A stretch of 64,000 bases of DNA from Sporosarcina luteola. GTDB taxonomy: Bacteria > Bacillota > Bacilli > Bacillales_A > Planococcaceae. The position numbers and the translations under genes are program-made. Shown in pieces: positions 17,032-25,499 of the stretch. The stretch is from the NCBI RefSeq assembly GCF_023715585.1, contig NZ_JAMBOK010000001.1, forward strand, positions 1,922,001 to 1,986,000, read 5' to 3'. Numbering within the stretch: the first letter of the stretch is position 1; each line of letters begins with the position of its first letter. The notes beneath the pieces are model-generated. The model was not told the origin of the DNA and made no database searches. It was given only the letters and a program-made list of their open reading frames with translations.

Positions 17032-17322
17032 TTAATCGAAATATCCAGTCATCCATCGATATGCGGTAAGGGCTAAGATAACGGTGGCAGACCGACCTAG
17101 ACTTTTACAAGAAATTATTTCTTCTTTCCTTCCACGTGCAATTACATGACCAATGGCTAACAATAGCGCCGGTACCCCCGCAATTAAAATAATCGGCTTA
17201 TATAAAGCTTCTAATAGGGGATAGGTAACCCCTTTGTGATCAGAATAAAAAACGAATACGGTCGTCGCTATTACAATGGAAGCTAGTATGCCTATCAGCC
17301 ATTTTGCGGTTGAGTAGTGCAT
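17032..17322 (-). CDS. Small three-TM membrane protein, tandem paralog 2
   Basis: 96 residues from ATG 17322, again with GGGAGGTAACTA upstream. It shares TAKWLIGILA, KPIILI, IARGRKEE, CKSLGRSATVI and YRWMTGYFD with its neighbour. It starts 16 bases after the stop of the VWA lipoprotein gene, suggesting an operon. A role next to a surface VWA protein is only inferred from position. Confidence 0.7.
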   Translation of the reverse strand: MHYSTAKWLIGILASIVIATTVFVFYSDHKGVTYPLLEALYKPIILIAGVPALLLAIGHVIARGRKEEIISCKSLGRSATVILALTAYRWMTGYFD

Positions 17323-17338
17323 GTTAGTTACCTCCCAT

Positions 17339-18667
17339 TCACTGCGCATGCAAGGCTTCAAATATTTCCTTTCGGGTTTTTTCAATGAGTTCGAGCTTCT
17401 CTTTCTTAATGGACTCACCATACTCTCGCATCGTTGCACGTCGTTCATCAATCAAATCAGTCAAGGCAAACTGCGTCTCATTGTCGATTCGATTGTCGTC
17501 GCGCAGAACACCTACAGCCATTCTCAAAATGCTGTTTTCCTTTGCTGCAAAATCAAAGAAGTTGGAATGAAGTTTAAGAACTTGATCATTTAACTTAATC
17601 GTATGATTGTTAATATTAATTCCATGCACTGCCTTTTTGTTTAATTCCCAAACGACCGCATTCGCTTCTGCTAGCATCGTTTGGAATGTTTTTTGAAAAT
17701 CGACTTTCGATTTGACGTTGGCGTATTTCCCGTTGCCTTCTTCCGCCACCTTCTTCAATTGCTTCTGGCCTTCACTATCCAAGTTGAAACCGAGGACGTT
17801 CACTTCAACGTTCAAGTCGGAAGCCGCCAATTTCTTAGCTTCCTCCACTGGATTTCCGCCGCACGTTTCCACTCCGTCACTAATGACAAAAATCATGTTC
17901 TGTGTCTTATCAGAGGCCTTTACACGTAAATCTTCCCCGCCAGCTTGAATGGCAGCGGCAAGCGGCGTCCATCCAGCAGCATCGAATTTACTCAAAGCTT
18001 CGTTGAATGAAGCCTCTTCATAATAGTCCGGGCTGTAAAACAGCTCATTGCTTGCGCATGACATCGCTTTATCTGCAGAAGTTCCTGTACCTTCATGCCC
18101 ATAAACACGGAGGGATACGATCGATTCTTCCGGCAGGCCCGCACCGAACCGCTTTACTGCATCTTTCGCTAGCGTCATCATCTGCTCTCCGCCCACATAA
18201 GCTTTCATGCTGCCGCTCGCGTCGATCAAGACTGAAATATTCAATTGCTTCATTTCCTTCTTATCGATCCCATATTCTCCGTAGTCCGTTTCGAAATTAA
18301 TGAGTGGATCATGGACAACTGAATAGTCCATCGCATACCATTCAACAATTCCGTTAAACATTTCATCAACCGTTAAATCCTCGACGGGGAAATTATCCAT
18401 CGCTGCAAAGTCTTCTTCTGTCAATTTCGCAGACTTTTGGATGTCCTCCATCTTTTCTCCAGCTCCCGATGCGATGATGTCTGTTGCTTCAGTAGGTGCA
18501 GCGGAAAACTCCGGTGCACTCTTTGCCTCCTCGGCTTCAACTTCCGTACGCTCCGGTGTATTCACTTCCTCCGCTGATCCTTCAATATCTTTTATTGATT
18601 TTTCGGCATTATTGCAACCAGCCATTAAAAATAAAGAAGCCATTGCAGTTAGTAATAACTTTTTCAC
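17339..18667 (-). CDS. VWA-domain lipoprotein
   Basis: 442 residues if started at GTG 18667, which follows GGGGGC and gives a normal lipoprotein signal (MKKLLLTAMASLFLMAGC, lipobox LMAG|C at residue 18); an upstream ATG at 18691 has no ribosome site. After an acidic, Glu/Ala-rich linker (residues ~20-85) comes a von Willebrand A domain with the MIDAS motif LIDASGSM and further metal-site residues in GWTPLAAAI and VISDGVETCGG. A C-terminal helical region (~60 residues, many Arg/Glu) follows. It should be anchored outside the membrane and bind a partner through Mg2+; the ligand is unknown. Confidence 0.85.
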   Translation of the reverse strand: MKKLLLTAMASLFLMAGCNNAEKSIKDIEGSAEEVNTPERTEVEAEEAKSAPEFSAAPTEATDIIASGAGEKMEDIQKSAKLTEEDFAAMDNFPVEDLTVDEMFNGIVEWYAMDYSVVHDPLINFETDYGEYGIDKKEMKQLNISVLIDASGSMKAYVGGEQMMTLAKDAVKRFGAGLPEESIVSLRVYGHEGTGTSADKAMSCASNELFYSPDYYEEASFNEALSKFDAAGWTPLAAAIQAGGEDLRVKASDKTQNMIFVISDGVETCGGNPVEEAKKLAASDLNVEVNVLGFNLDSEGQKQLKKVAEEGNGKYANVKSKVDFQKTFQTMLAEANAVVWELNKKAVHGININNHTIKLNDQVLKLHSNFFDFAAKENSILRMAVGVLRDDNRIDNETQFALTDLIDERRATMREYGESIKKEKLELIEKTRKEIFEALHAQ

Positions 18668-18967
18668 AGTAAAATTTGCCCCCAAATTCATCTTATAAGA
18701 GTTATAGAATACACTATATGTATATGATTACCATTTAGGATTTCCGTTGTCAAAAGAGGGAATGGAGACTGGGCACAGCAAATAGGATAATAGTCTTCAG
18801 GTATAAAGAATTATCCTGTACTAGCTGCGCAATTATCGTTTCAATTACTGCCGCTTCAATGGAAGGCACTATGTATATCTTCCTGAAAAACAGAAAACGG
18901 ACGTGCCGTAATAGGTATTTATGTTCTTTATTAACCTGTACCAGCGGAGTTCAATCCATTTTCCCAA

Positions 18968-19003
18968 TAAAAAAAACCTCATTGATCGTTACTATCAATG
19001 AGG
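18968..19003 (-). terminator. Terminator after the glutaredoxin/small ORF transcript
   Basis: CCTCATTGAT and ATCAATGAGG pair perfectly around CGTTACT; on the minus strand T8 follows. The 240 bases between here and the VWA gene start (18700-18960) hold nothing I can identify beyond its promoter region. Confidence 0.85.
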
Positions 19004-19009
19004 GTAAAT

Positions 19010-19144
19010 TTAGTTTATCAGCTCCATGATCACGAGAAAAACGCCTGTCAGAAAAAGCGCAATATGACCGAGGCAGATTTTCGGATAGCATTTTTCAGCG
19101 TTGTTGATCGAGCATGATCTAAAATTTCGAAAGGACAGTTTCAA
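19010..19144 (-). CDS. Possible 44-residue single-TM peptide
   Basis: A frame starting at TTG 19144, six bases after the glutaredoxin stop and with AAAGGG in the end of that gene as possible ribosome site. The N-terminal part is nondescript, but the C-terminal end (GHIALFLTGVFLVIMELIN) is a convincing membrane helix that stops just before a strong terminator, which is what suggests a real gene. No homologue recognised; it could be a remnant. Confidence 0.35.
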   Translation of the reverse strand: MKLSFRNFRSCSINNAEKCYPKICLGHIALFLTGVFLVIMELIN

Positions 19145-19149
19145 ACCGC

Positions 19150-19386
19150 TTACCCTTTCAATGCTGCCTGCACAGCCGCCGTGTCAAAGCCTAAAATCCA
19201 CTTTCCGTTCAATTCGGTTTGCGGAACTCCCATTTGCCCTGTCGTTTCCACGAGCTTCCGACCTGCCGCTTCGTCCTCTTGCACGTTCACTTCACGGTAT
19301 GGGATACTTTGTTCATCCAAATAATTTTTCATCATTGTGCAGTATGGGCATGTGTTCGTAGTGTACACTGTAGCTGTAGCTGTCAT
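19150..19386 (-). CDS. Glutaredoxin-like redox protein
   Basis: 78 residues from ATG 19386 after AAAGGAGAG. The active-site motif is CPYC (TTNTCPYCTMMKNYL), followed by the thioredoxin-fold cis-proline TGQMGVPQTELNG and GFDTAAVQAAL. The Bacillales homologues (YruB-type) exchange disulphides in the cytosol. No neighbour reveals its partner. Confidence 0.92.
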   Translation of the reverse strand: MTATATVYTTNTCPYCTMMKNYLDEQSIPYREVNVQEDEAAGRKLVETTGQMGVPQTELNGKWILGFDTAAVQAALKG

Positions 19387-19481
19387 TTTTTTCTCTCCTT
19401 TAGTAATTAGATAATACATTCATAATATACCCCGCAAGGTATAATAGCAAACATATAGATTTAGATGGAGGTAAGGTACAT

Positions 19482-20216
19482 ATGAAAGTAATTCCGATCG
19501 GGATTTGGGGTGGCTATCCGAAAGCAAATGGGGCCACTTCGTCATTTTTAATTGAGCATGACGGGTTTCATTGCCTCGTCGACTGTGGAAGCGGTGTGCT
19601 CGCTTCCCTGCAAAACTATGTGCCACTAGAAAAGTTGGATGCCGTTGTGATCAGCCATTATCATGCAGATCACATCGCAGATATCGGCAGCCTGCAATAT
19701 AGCCGGCTCATCAATTATTATTTAGGCAAACCTTCGCCGGCATTGCCGATTTACGGTCATGATCGGGACGAGGAGAATTTTAGAAAGCTGTCGTATAAAG
19801 AGCAGACAGTGGGCGTCGCTATTCAGGAAACGGACATTATCCATATCGGACCTTTTGAAGTAACTTTCTGCGAAACAGTTCACCCCGTCTATTGTTTGGC
19901 AATGAAGTTCACTGTGGACGGCCATTCTATCACGTTGACTGCAGATACGGAATGGACTGACAAACTGGTGGATTTTGCACGAGGGACCGATCTTTTGATC
20001 AGCGAAGCGAATTTGTACGAAGAGCATCTCGGCAAAGCACCCGGCCATATGGCGGGCAGCGAGGCGGGGAAACTCGCGAAGTTGGCAGGCGCAAACCGGT
20101 TAGTGCTCACGCATCTGCCTTTGCACGGAGATCTGACTAAAATTCTGGATGCGGCAAAGGTAATTTTTGAAGGCGATGCTGAATTGGCGGTCGTCGGCAA
20201 ATCGTATGAAATTTAA
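19482..20216 (+). CDS. yhfI: Metallo-beta-lactamase fold hydrolase (YhfI-like)
   Basis: 244 residues with the metal motif SHYHADHIAD (residues ~58-67), a histidine in ETVHPVYCLAMKF, Asp in LTADTEWTD and a last His in LVLTHLPLHGD. The N-terminus MKVIPIGIWGGYPKANGATS is characteristic of the B. subtilis YhfI group, related to RNase Z-like hydrolases. The reaction is unknown. GGAGGTAAGGTACAT precedes the ATG. Confidence 0.88.
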   Translation: MKVIPIGIWGGYPKANGATSSFLIEHDGFHCLVDCGSGVLASLQNYVPLEKLDAVVISHYHADHIADIGSLQYSRLINYYLGKPSPALPIYGHDRDEENFRKLSYKEQTVGVAIQETDIIHIGPFEVTFCETVHPVYCLAMKFTVDGHSITLTADTEWTDKLVDFARGTDLLISEANLYEEHLGKAPGHMAGSEAGKLAKLAGANRLVLTHLPLHGDLTKILDAAKVIFEGDAELAVVGKSYEI

Positions 20217-20358
20217 TTATAGGGTAAGTTCCTCTTCACAGGAGCCGCGGTATTTCTTATCGGAGCGCTCCTGCTTGTAATCTAAATCTGCCAAGTGGAT
20301 ACTTACAGTATGTTACTATTATTTACATACTAATTGGATATGTGAGGTACTCGTTTAT

Positions 20359-21381
20359 ATGGATTCGATAACAGGTTTATTCCAGAAAAAAGGAGTTAAA
20401 CGGTTTATTATTTTTGCTTTAATCATCATTATTCTGTTTAGCGTTAGAAGCATGATGAACTTGATCCTGTTAACCTTTATATTTTCATTTTTAATGAATC
20501 GACTGGTTAGTTTTACAACCAAATATGTTCGGTTGAATCATAAATTGATTGTCATATTCCTCTACACGGTGATTGTCGGTTTGCTGACTGTCAGCCTCGT
20601 CAAGTATTTGCCGATCATCACACTTGAAATCAGCCAGCTAATAAAGCAGATTACAAATTTCTCCACACAGTCACCTGACAATCCTTTGCTCGGTTTCCTT
20701 GAGTCTGTTATTTCCAGCGAACAAATTAAGAGTTATGTAGAAAACGGCTTCTCCTTTTTGCTTAAATCGTTTACTGATATTAGTAAAACAAGTATCCAGG
20801 TCCTTCTTGCAATCATTTTGAGCTTGTTTTTCCTTCTTGAAAAACCCCGGCTGATCGAGTTCACGGGTAAGTTTAAAAACAGTAAGATTGCCCCGTTTTA
20901 TTATGAAATTGAGTTTTTCGGGAAGAAATTTTCACGTACATTCGGAAAAGTGATCGAAGCGCAGTTCATCATTGCCCTCGTTAATACGTTTTTGTCAGTC
21001 ATTGTCTTGATGATTCTTGGGTTCCCGCAAATTATCGGATTGGCTATCATGATCTTTTTCTTAGGGCTCATTCCTGTCGCGGGTGTCATCATTTCACTGG
21101 TTCCTCTGACGATTATCGGTTTTACGATCGGCGGTATCGTTACGGTCGTCTACTTGCTTATCGCCATCATGGTCATTCATGCCATTGAAGCGTATATCTT
21201 AAATCCGAAGTTGATGTCATCGAAAACGGATTTGCCGGTATTTTATACATTCATCGTCCTCATCTTTTCCCAGAATTTCTTTGGCGTCTGGGGATTGATC
21301 ATCGGGATTCCTGTGTTTGTCTTCCTGTTGGATATACTTGATGTGACTGACAAAGAACCGGTACAGCCTACTGGCAATTAA
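20359..21381 (+). CDS. AI-2E family membrane transporter
   Basis: 340 residues, with seven or eight membrane segments and the family's central soluble part (residues ~70-140) and C-terminal PxxG motif region (LGLIPVAGVIISLVPLTIIGF; NPKLMSSKTDLPVF). The family (TqsA, PerM, B. subtilis YtvI/YueF) includes exporters and Na+/H+ antiporters, so no substrate is given. It is a single gene followed by its own terminator. Confidence 0.88.
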   Translation: MDSITGLFQKKGVKRFIIFALIIIILFSVRSMMNLILLTFIFSFLMNRLVSFTTKYVRLNHKLIVIFLYTVIVGLLTVSLVKYLPIITLEISQLIKQITNFSTQSPDNPLLGFLESVISSEQIKSYVENGFSFLLKSFTDISKTSIQVLLAIILSLFFLLEKPRLIEFTGKFKNSKIAPFYYEIEFFGKKFSRTFGKVIEAQFIIALVNTFLSVIVLMILGFPQIIGLAIMIFFLGLIPVAGVIISLVPLTIIGFTIGGIVTVVYLLIAIMVIHAIEAYILNPKLMSSKTDLPVFYTFIVLIFSQNFFGVWGLIIGIPVFVFLLDILDVTDKEPVQPTGN

Positions 21382-21392
21382 CTAAAACAGAG

Positions 21393-21428
21393 AAGGGTTG
21401 AAAATCAAAATGATTTCCAACCCTTTTT
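21393..21428 (+). terminator. Terminator of the AI-2E family gene
   Basis: AAGGGTTG and CCAACCCTT form a stem around AAAATCAAAATGATTT, followed by TTTTT. Confidence 0.85.
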
Positions 21429-21504
21429 CACGGCCTGAGCCGTACACTTGTCCAACCTGTAGTCTCACTCTATGGTTTGTCAAAATCTATTGACAGTAAG
21501 ATTT

Positions 21505-21894
21505 TCAACAAACTTCTTCACAATAGCTCACGTTATATTGGAATGTAGCAATACAACCTACTCCACCAGGAACTTGTTCACACCGAAGTGTGAGGCGTCG
21601 TACACAAGCAACCGTGAAAGCTGGAGTTTGAATCGCAGTTTGCGGTGGAACCGGATTAGGTAATACTTTTCGTATAACTTGACCATCACAGGTTTCGAAT
21701 TCCAACACTGCATTACAAGGTATTGCCCCTACCGACGGAAGATTAACTTGACCTTGTCCAGTAATTGTTACACAACGACCTTCTGCCTCAAAGATCAGTA
21801 GAGAAGCACCGCAAGCCAGTTCCCCTCCTCCTGATAGAAAAACGGGAACACCAACCACTACCGAACCACATGTACTACATGGCATCATACCCAT
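21505..21894 (-). CDS. Cysteine-rich small protein, possibly spore-surface
   Basis: 129 residues with 11 cysteines, starting MGMMPCSTCGS and ending NVSYCEEVC; the body is beta-rich (Val, Thr, Gly, Ile) with SFTV-like FTVACVRRLTL followed by CIATFQYNVSYC. The composition and the C-terminal strand pattern recall the DUF3992 endospore-appendage/exosporium group, but I cannot confirm membership. AGGAGGTGAATT precedes the start. Mono-cistronic as far as visible. Confidence 0.6.
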   Translation of the reverse strand: MGMMPCSTCGSVVVGVPVFLSGGGELACGASLLIFEAEGRCVTITGQGQVNLPSVGAIPCNAVLEFETCDGQVIRKVLPNPVPPQTAIQTPAFTVACVRRLTLRCEQVPGGVGCIATFQYNVSYCEEVC

Positions 21895-22033
21895 TCATAA
21901 TTCACCTCCTATTTATAAACTGATTCTATTTATATGTAAGTGAAGTGAAATCGCTTGTACTAGTAACTAATTTGTTACACGACGAGTGAATTTGACGTTA
22001 TGCCGTTGACTTTTTTCATCTTCATCTACTCGA

Positions 22034-22076
22034 AAACAAAAAAAGCCGGCAGCATGGCAGCTACCGGCTCTGTTTT
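22034..22076 (-). terminator. Terminator after the PepSY protein gene
   Basis: AGCCGGTAGC pairs with GCTGCCGGCT around TGCCAT, then TTTTTTTG on the minus strand. Confidence 0.85.
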
Positions 22077-22090
22077 TATGTTTACTAAAT

Positions 22091-22654
22091 TTATTCTGTT
22101 ACTCCATTGTCCTCTTGTTCAAACGAAAGGATGGCGCCAGTGTAGGCATCGATATCCACTTCATACTCAATTTTGCCGTCTTCCATTTCAATTTCATAGA
22201 CATTGTCATCCAACTCGACTTCTGTTACGACGCCGCTTGCATGTTGCTTGGCAATCTTAAGCGCCTGCTCTTCTGAGAGCATATCTTTTTTGTCTTTCAT
22301 TGCTTGTTTTTGGTCAGCAACCTTTTCCGTTTGCGCCTTCGAATCGTTTTCCACTTCTTTTTCAAACTTGATGATCTTCCCCGTGACTGCATCCACTTCG
22401 AGATCGTACTCATATTTCCCGTCCTTCAAATCGATGTCGTAATGGTAGCGGCCGTCATCTTCATCCAACTCGACTTCTGTTACGTTGGCGCCTTTAACTT
22501 TATCAGTAGCGACCTTTTTAGCATCCTGCAATGAAATCATCTTGTCTGTCTGCTTCGCAACGCCAGGAATCGAATCCTCCGCTAACGCAACGCCCCCGAT
22601 AGCCAACACTCCTGCCACCGCTGGGATCACCATCCATTTTTTCATGTTCTTCAT
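22091..22654 (-). CDS. Secreted or membrane-anchored protein with two PepSY domains (YkoI-like)
   Basis: 187 residues from ATG 22654 after AAGGAGGAATAC. A signal peptide (KKWMVIPAVAGVLAIGGVALA) is followed by two PepSY repeats: residues ~40-90 (ISLQDAKKVATDKVKG ... YEYDLEVDAVTGKII) and ~125-180 (MLSEEQALKIAKQHASG ... IEYEVDIDAYTGAILSFEQ), joined by a charged linker. PepSY proteins act outside the membrane, possibly as protease inhibitors or sensors. It is the last gene of a regulator-kinase-PepSY-PepSY cluster. Confidence 0.88.
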   Translation of the reverse strand: MKNMKKWMVIPAVAGVLAIGGVALAEDSIPGVAKQTDKMISLQDAKKVATDKVKGANVTEVELDEDDGRYHYDIDLKDGKYEYDLEVDAVTGKIIKFEKEVENDSKAQTEKVADQKQAMKDKKDMLSEEQALKIAKQHASGVVTEVELDDNVYEIEMEDGKIEYEVDIDAYTGAILSFEQEDNGVTE

Positions 22655-22743
22655 AGTTGTATTCCTCCTTTTTTCTTCTATCTTCATACTACAACGTGAA
22701 GATGAGAGGACATTGAGAGGAATATTAGAATTTGATGAGAGAT

Positions 22744-23319
22744 TTAATCATCCCAAGTGACCGTCAGCACTTTGCCGGAAATCGCATGAATCTGATACGT
22801 AACTTCATCCATATCATCAGTAGTTTCGATATCAAGTTGCACTAAATAATAGCCGCCCTCCGCGGAATTTACAAAATCCACGTCATCGACTTCACCGATC
22901 ATCCCAGCCGGCAATTGGGCTAAAGCAATCTCTTCCGCCTTCTTCTCGGAGATAAGGACAGTCTTCTGCGTGTTGTCCCTAGGCATGGATGTATTAGGTG
23001 CTTTATTTGCATCCGGCACATCACCATCCGCTTTTGCCGTATCCCTCGTCTGAATAAGCGAAAGGATCTTGCTAGTGCTTGCATCGACTTCGACGGCGTA
23101 TTCCATCCCTGCTCTTATAACGATCGCTTTATAGACAGATCCATCCAATAGAAGATCTTTCACTTCACCATCGTAGATCATCGCCAATTGGGAACGGATT
23201 TCCTGTTCCGGCAAAGCTTCAGCCTTCGTCAGCTTTCCTGACGTATATAGCTGTCCAGCTACGACTATGATGATTGTCAACACGATCGGGATGAACCAAG
23301 GTTTATTCCATATGTTCAT
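22744..23319 (-). CDS. Membrane-anchored PepSY-domain protein
   Basis: 191 residues: an N-terminal anchor (KPWFIPIVLTIIIVVAGQLY) then two PepSY-like units, residues ~35-90 (EQEIRSQLAMIYDGEVKDLLL ... YAVEVDASTSKILSLIQ) and ~120-190 (LISEKKAEEIALAQLPAGMIG ... TYQIHAISGKVLTVTWDD). It lies 38 bases downstream of the kinase gene, matching the ykoG-ykoH-ykoI order of B. subtilis, and could modulate the sensor's extracellular domain. Confidence 0.85.
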   Translation of the reverse strand: MNIWNKPWFIPIVLTIIIVVAGQLYTSGKLTKAEALPEQEIRSQLAMIYDGEVKDLLLDGSVYKAIVIRAGMEYAVEVDASTSKILSLIQTRDTAKADGDVPDANKAPNTSMPRDNTQKTVLISEKKAEEIALAQLPAGMIGEVDDVDFVNSAEGGYYLVQLDIETTDDMDEVTYQIHAISGKVLTVTWDD

Positions 23320-23357
23320 GTGAAAATCCTCCTTTCACTCATCCTACCGTCCCAACA

Positions 23358-24722
23358 TTAAAATCTCCTGAGAACTTTTCTGTTTTTTGGAATCAAAACC
23401 CGGATGACAGTTCCCATGTCCACGACACTTTCAATTGTCAAGGTCGCGCCAAGTCCGTCGGCAATCTCCTTTGCAATGGAGAGTCCCAACCCGGTTCCGC
23501 CTGTCTTACGGCTTCGGTCCGACTCCACCCGGTAAAAACGATCGAAAATATGCGGCAAGTCCGATTGAGGAATCCCTTTACCATAATCCTTCACAGTAAT
23601 AGCCACTTCTTCCTGCAGGACTTCAATGGAAGTGAAGATTTCCCTATCGCTATATTTACGTGCATTGTCGAGGAGAATGAACAATAGCTGCTTCACAAAT
23701 TCCCCATCCGTTTCGACGATTGCAGGCCCATCCGCTTCGATGATGATTTCCCTGCCGTATGCTTGCCTCAACGGCTTCACAGCAACTTCCAGCAAAGGTT
23801 TTAAATCGACCTGCGCGAATTCGAACCTTTGGGACCCGCTGCTCTTCGCCAAGTCGAGCAGTTGCTCAATCATCTCTTTCATCCTGCCCGTTTCAGAAAT
23901 AATGGCATTCAACGACTCCTCGACGACTTCCCGGTTTTCAAAACCACGCCTTGCCAATAACCGGGAGTAGCTCTCAATGACAGTCAACGGCGTTTTTAAT
24001 TCATGGGAAGCGTTCGAGACAAACTGTTCCTGCTTCATGAAGTTCTGTTCCAATTGCTCCATCATCTCGTTGAATGTCCTTTCCATTTGCGCAAGCTCGT
24101 CATTTCCATTCACGACGCCCGCCAGTTTTTCATACGTACCGGATTGCCGGCTTCTGTTCATCGCCTTTATAAGATTCTCGATGGGTTGAGTGACAATCCT
24201 GCCAAGCGTCATGCTGGAGAGGGTGATCGGAATCATCGCAAAAATTGTAACGCCTATGAGAACATACTTCAGTGCCTTCATATTTTCCTCAACATTCGTA
24301 AGCAATTGGGTCATCTTCATTGTGACGACTTCACCTGTCGGCCAAATGATCGGCATTGAGATGGTTAACGCTTCCGTCCCCTCGAATCGGTCGATTGTAA
24401 ATGAATTGCTTGGCTTCACATGGCCCTCGACTTGCCCGAGCCCGACCAAGGATTGGACATTGATAAGCGTTTTATTGTTGCTGTCGACGATGGAAATAGC
24501 GCCATTTGCCGGGATGAATGCGCGGAGCACGATGCCTGCATCTAATTCGGTCTCCAACTGGCTCAACACCGCGGTCAATTCCTTTGCCCGACCGTGCAGC
24601 TGATCATACTCGGTATTATGCGACATCCTTTCGAAGAAGAAATAAATAAGGATATTTGCGAGCACAAGAAGAATGAACATTAACAGAGTCGAAAATAGAT
24701 GAATCTTCTTTTTAAGCTTCAT
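23358..24722 (-). CDS. ykoH: Sensor histidine kinase (YkoH-like)
   Basis: 454 residues: TM1 (LLMFILLVLANILIYFFF, 14-30), an extracellular loop of about 120 residues, TM2 (~152-172), a HAMP linker (TQPIENLIKAMNRS), the phosphoacceptor block SNASHELKTPLTV with His240, and a full ATPase domain (LLDNARKYS, DYGKGIPQSDLPHIFDRFY, GGTGLGLSIAKEI). It pairs with the response regulator whose 3' end it overlaps by 11 bases, and with the PepSY genes downstream. The signal is unknown. Confidence 0.92.
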   Translation of the reverse strand: MKLKKKIHLFSTLLMFILLVLANILIYFFFERMSHNTEYDQLHGRAKELTAVLSQLETELDAGIVLRAFIPANGAISIVDSNNKTLINVQSLVGLGQVEGHVKPSNSFTIDRFEGTEALTISMPIIWPTGEVVTMKMTQLLTNVEENMKALKYVLIGVTIFAMIPITLSSMTLGRIVTQPIENLIKAMNRSRQSGTYEKLAGVVNGNDELAQMERTFNEMMEQLEQNFMKQEQFVSNASHELKTPLTVIESYSRLLARRGFENREVVEESLNAIISETGRMKEMIEQLLDLAKSSGSQRFEFAQVDLKPLLEVAVKPLRQAYGREIIIEADGPAIVETDGEFVKQLLFILLDNARKYSDREIFTSIEVLQEEVAITVKDYGKGIPQSDLPHIFDRFYRVESDRSRKTGGTGLGLSIAKEIADGLGATLTIESVVDMGTVIRVLIPKNRKVLRRF

Positions 24723-25413
24723 GGACCGGTTCCTTCAATGCATATCCGACGCCCCGAACCGTTTGGATGAGGGACGGTTTACCCCGTTGATCGATTTTCT
24801 TTCGGACATACCGGATATAGACGTCAACTACGTTCGTGTCCCCGTAATAATCAAATCCCCAAACCGCATCGAGCAGCTGTTCACGTGAAAGCACCTGATT
24901 CGGATGTCTAATCAGATGAAATAATAAATCATATTCCCTTGGTGTCAAATCAATAGATTCGCCATTCCGCTTCACTTCACGGGACTGTTCATGAATTGAT
25001 AATCCGGCGAACTCATGAAGAAATTCATCTTTCCCGGCGACCTTCTTTTTGGAAGTGCGTATCGCCGACCGGATGCGGGCAAGCAATTCATCAATTTCGA
25101 ACGGTTTCGTGACATAATCATTTGCTCCCAAGTCGAGACCCGTCACCTTATCTTCAACATCGCTTTTTGCTGTCAATAAAATAACGGGCGTGCCATCTTC
25201 CGCTGCCCGAATCCTCCGCAGCACGTCCAACCCATTCATGCCAGGCAGCATGAGATCCAGCAGCACGAGATCCCACTTCTGTTCCCTGAACTTGATGAGG
25301 CCATCCGTCCCCGAATGCGCGACGCCGACCGAATATCCTTCAAACTCAAGCTCTAATTGAAGAACACGCGCGATTGCTTCTTCATCTTCAATAATCAATA
25401 CTTGCTCACTCAA
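24712..25413 (-). CDS. ykoG: OmpR-family response regulator (YkoG-like)
   Basis: About 233 residues with receiver domain (VLIIEDEEAIARVLQLELE, phospho-Asp in LVLLDLMLPGMNGLDV, Lys in YVTKPFEIDELLARI) and a C-terminal winged helix (LTPREYDLLFHLIRHPNQVLS ... VRGVGYALKEP). I prefer the TTG at 25413 (SEQVLIIED), spaced five bases after GGTGA; a GTG at 25422 and an ATG at 25464 are alternatives. It should regulate its own operon of kinase and PepSY genes. Confidence 0.92.
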   Translation of the reverse strand: MSEQVLIIEDEEAIARVLQLELEFEGYSVGVAHSGTDGLIKFREQKWDLVLLDLMLPGMNGLDVLRRIRAAEDGTPVILLTAKSDVEDKVTGLDLGANDYVTKPFEIDELLARIRSAIRTSKKKVAGKDEFLHEFAGLSIHEQSREVKRNGESIDLTPREYDLLFHLIRHPNQVLSREQLLDAVWGFDYYGDTNVVDVYIRYVRKKIDQRGKPSLIQTVRGVGYALKEPVHEA

Positions 25414-25463
25414 GTTCTTCACCGCCGTTTTTTCTTTAGTGTAGCAGAAGACTGTTTTAGACA

Positions 25464-25492
25464 ATAAAAAAACGACCCATGGAAGAGTCGTA
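25464..25492 (-). terminator. Terminator of the uppP transcript
   Basis: ACGACTC and GGGTCGT stem around TTCCAT, followed by TTTTTTTATT on the minus strand; it sits right after the uppP stop and ahead of the regulator gene. Confidence 0.8.
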
Positions 25493-25499
25493 AACGTTC

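Noticed and set aside
18700-18960. A small gene in the gap upstream of the VWA gene
   Set aside because: No frame combines a ribosome site with plausible composition; only two loosely similar segments (CTGTACTAGC / CTGTACCAGC) are seen.
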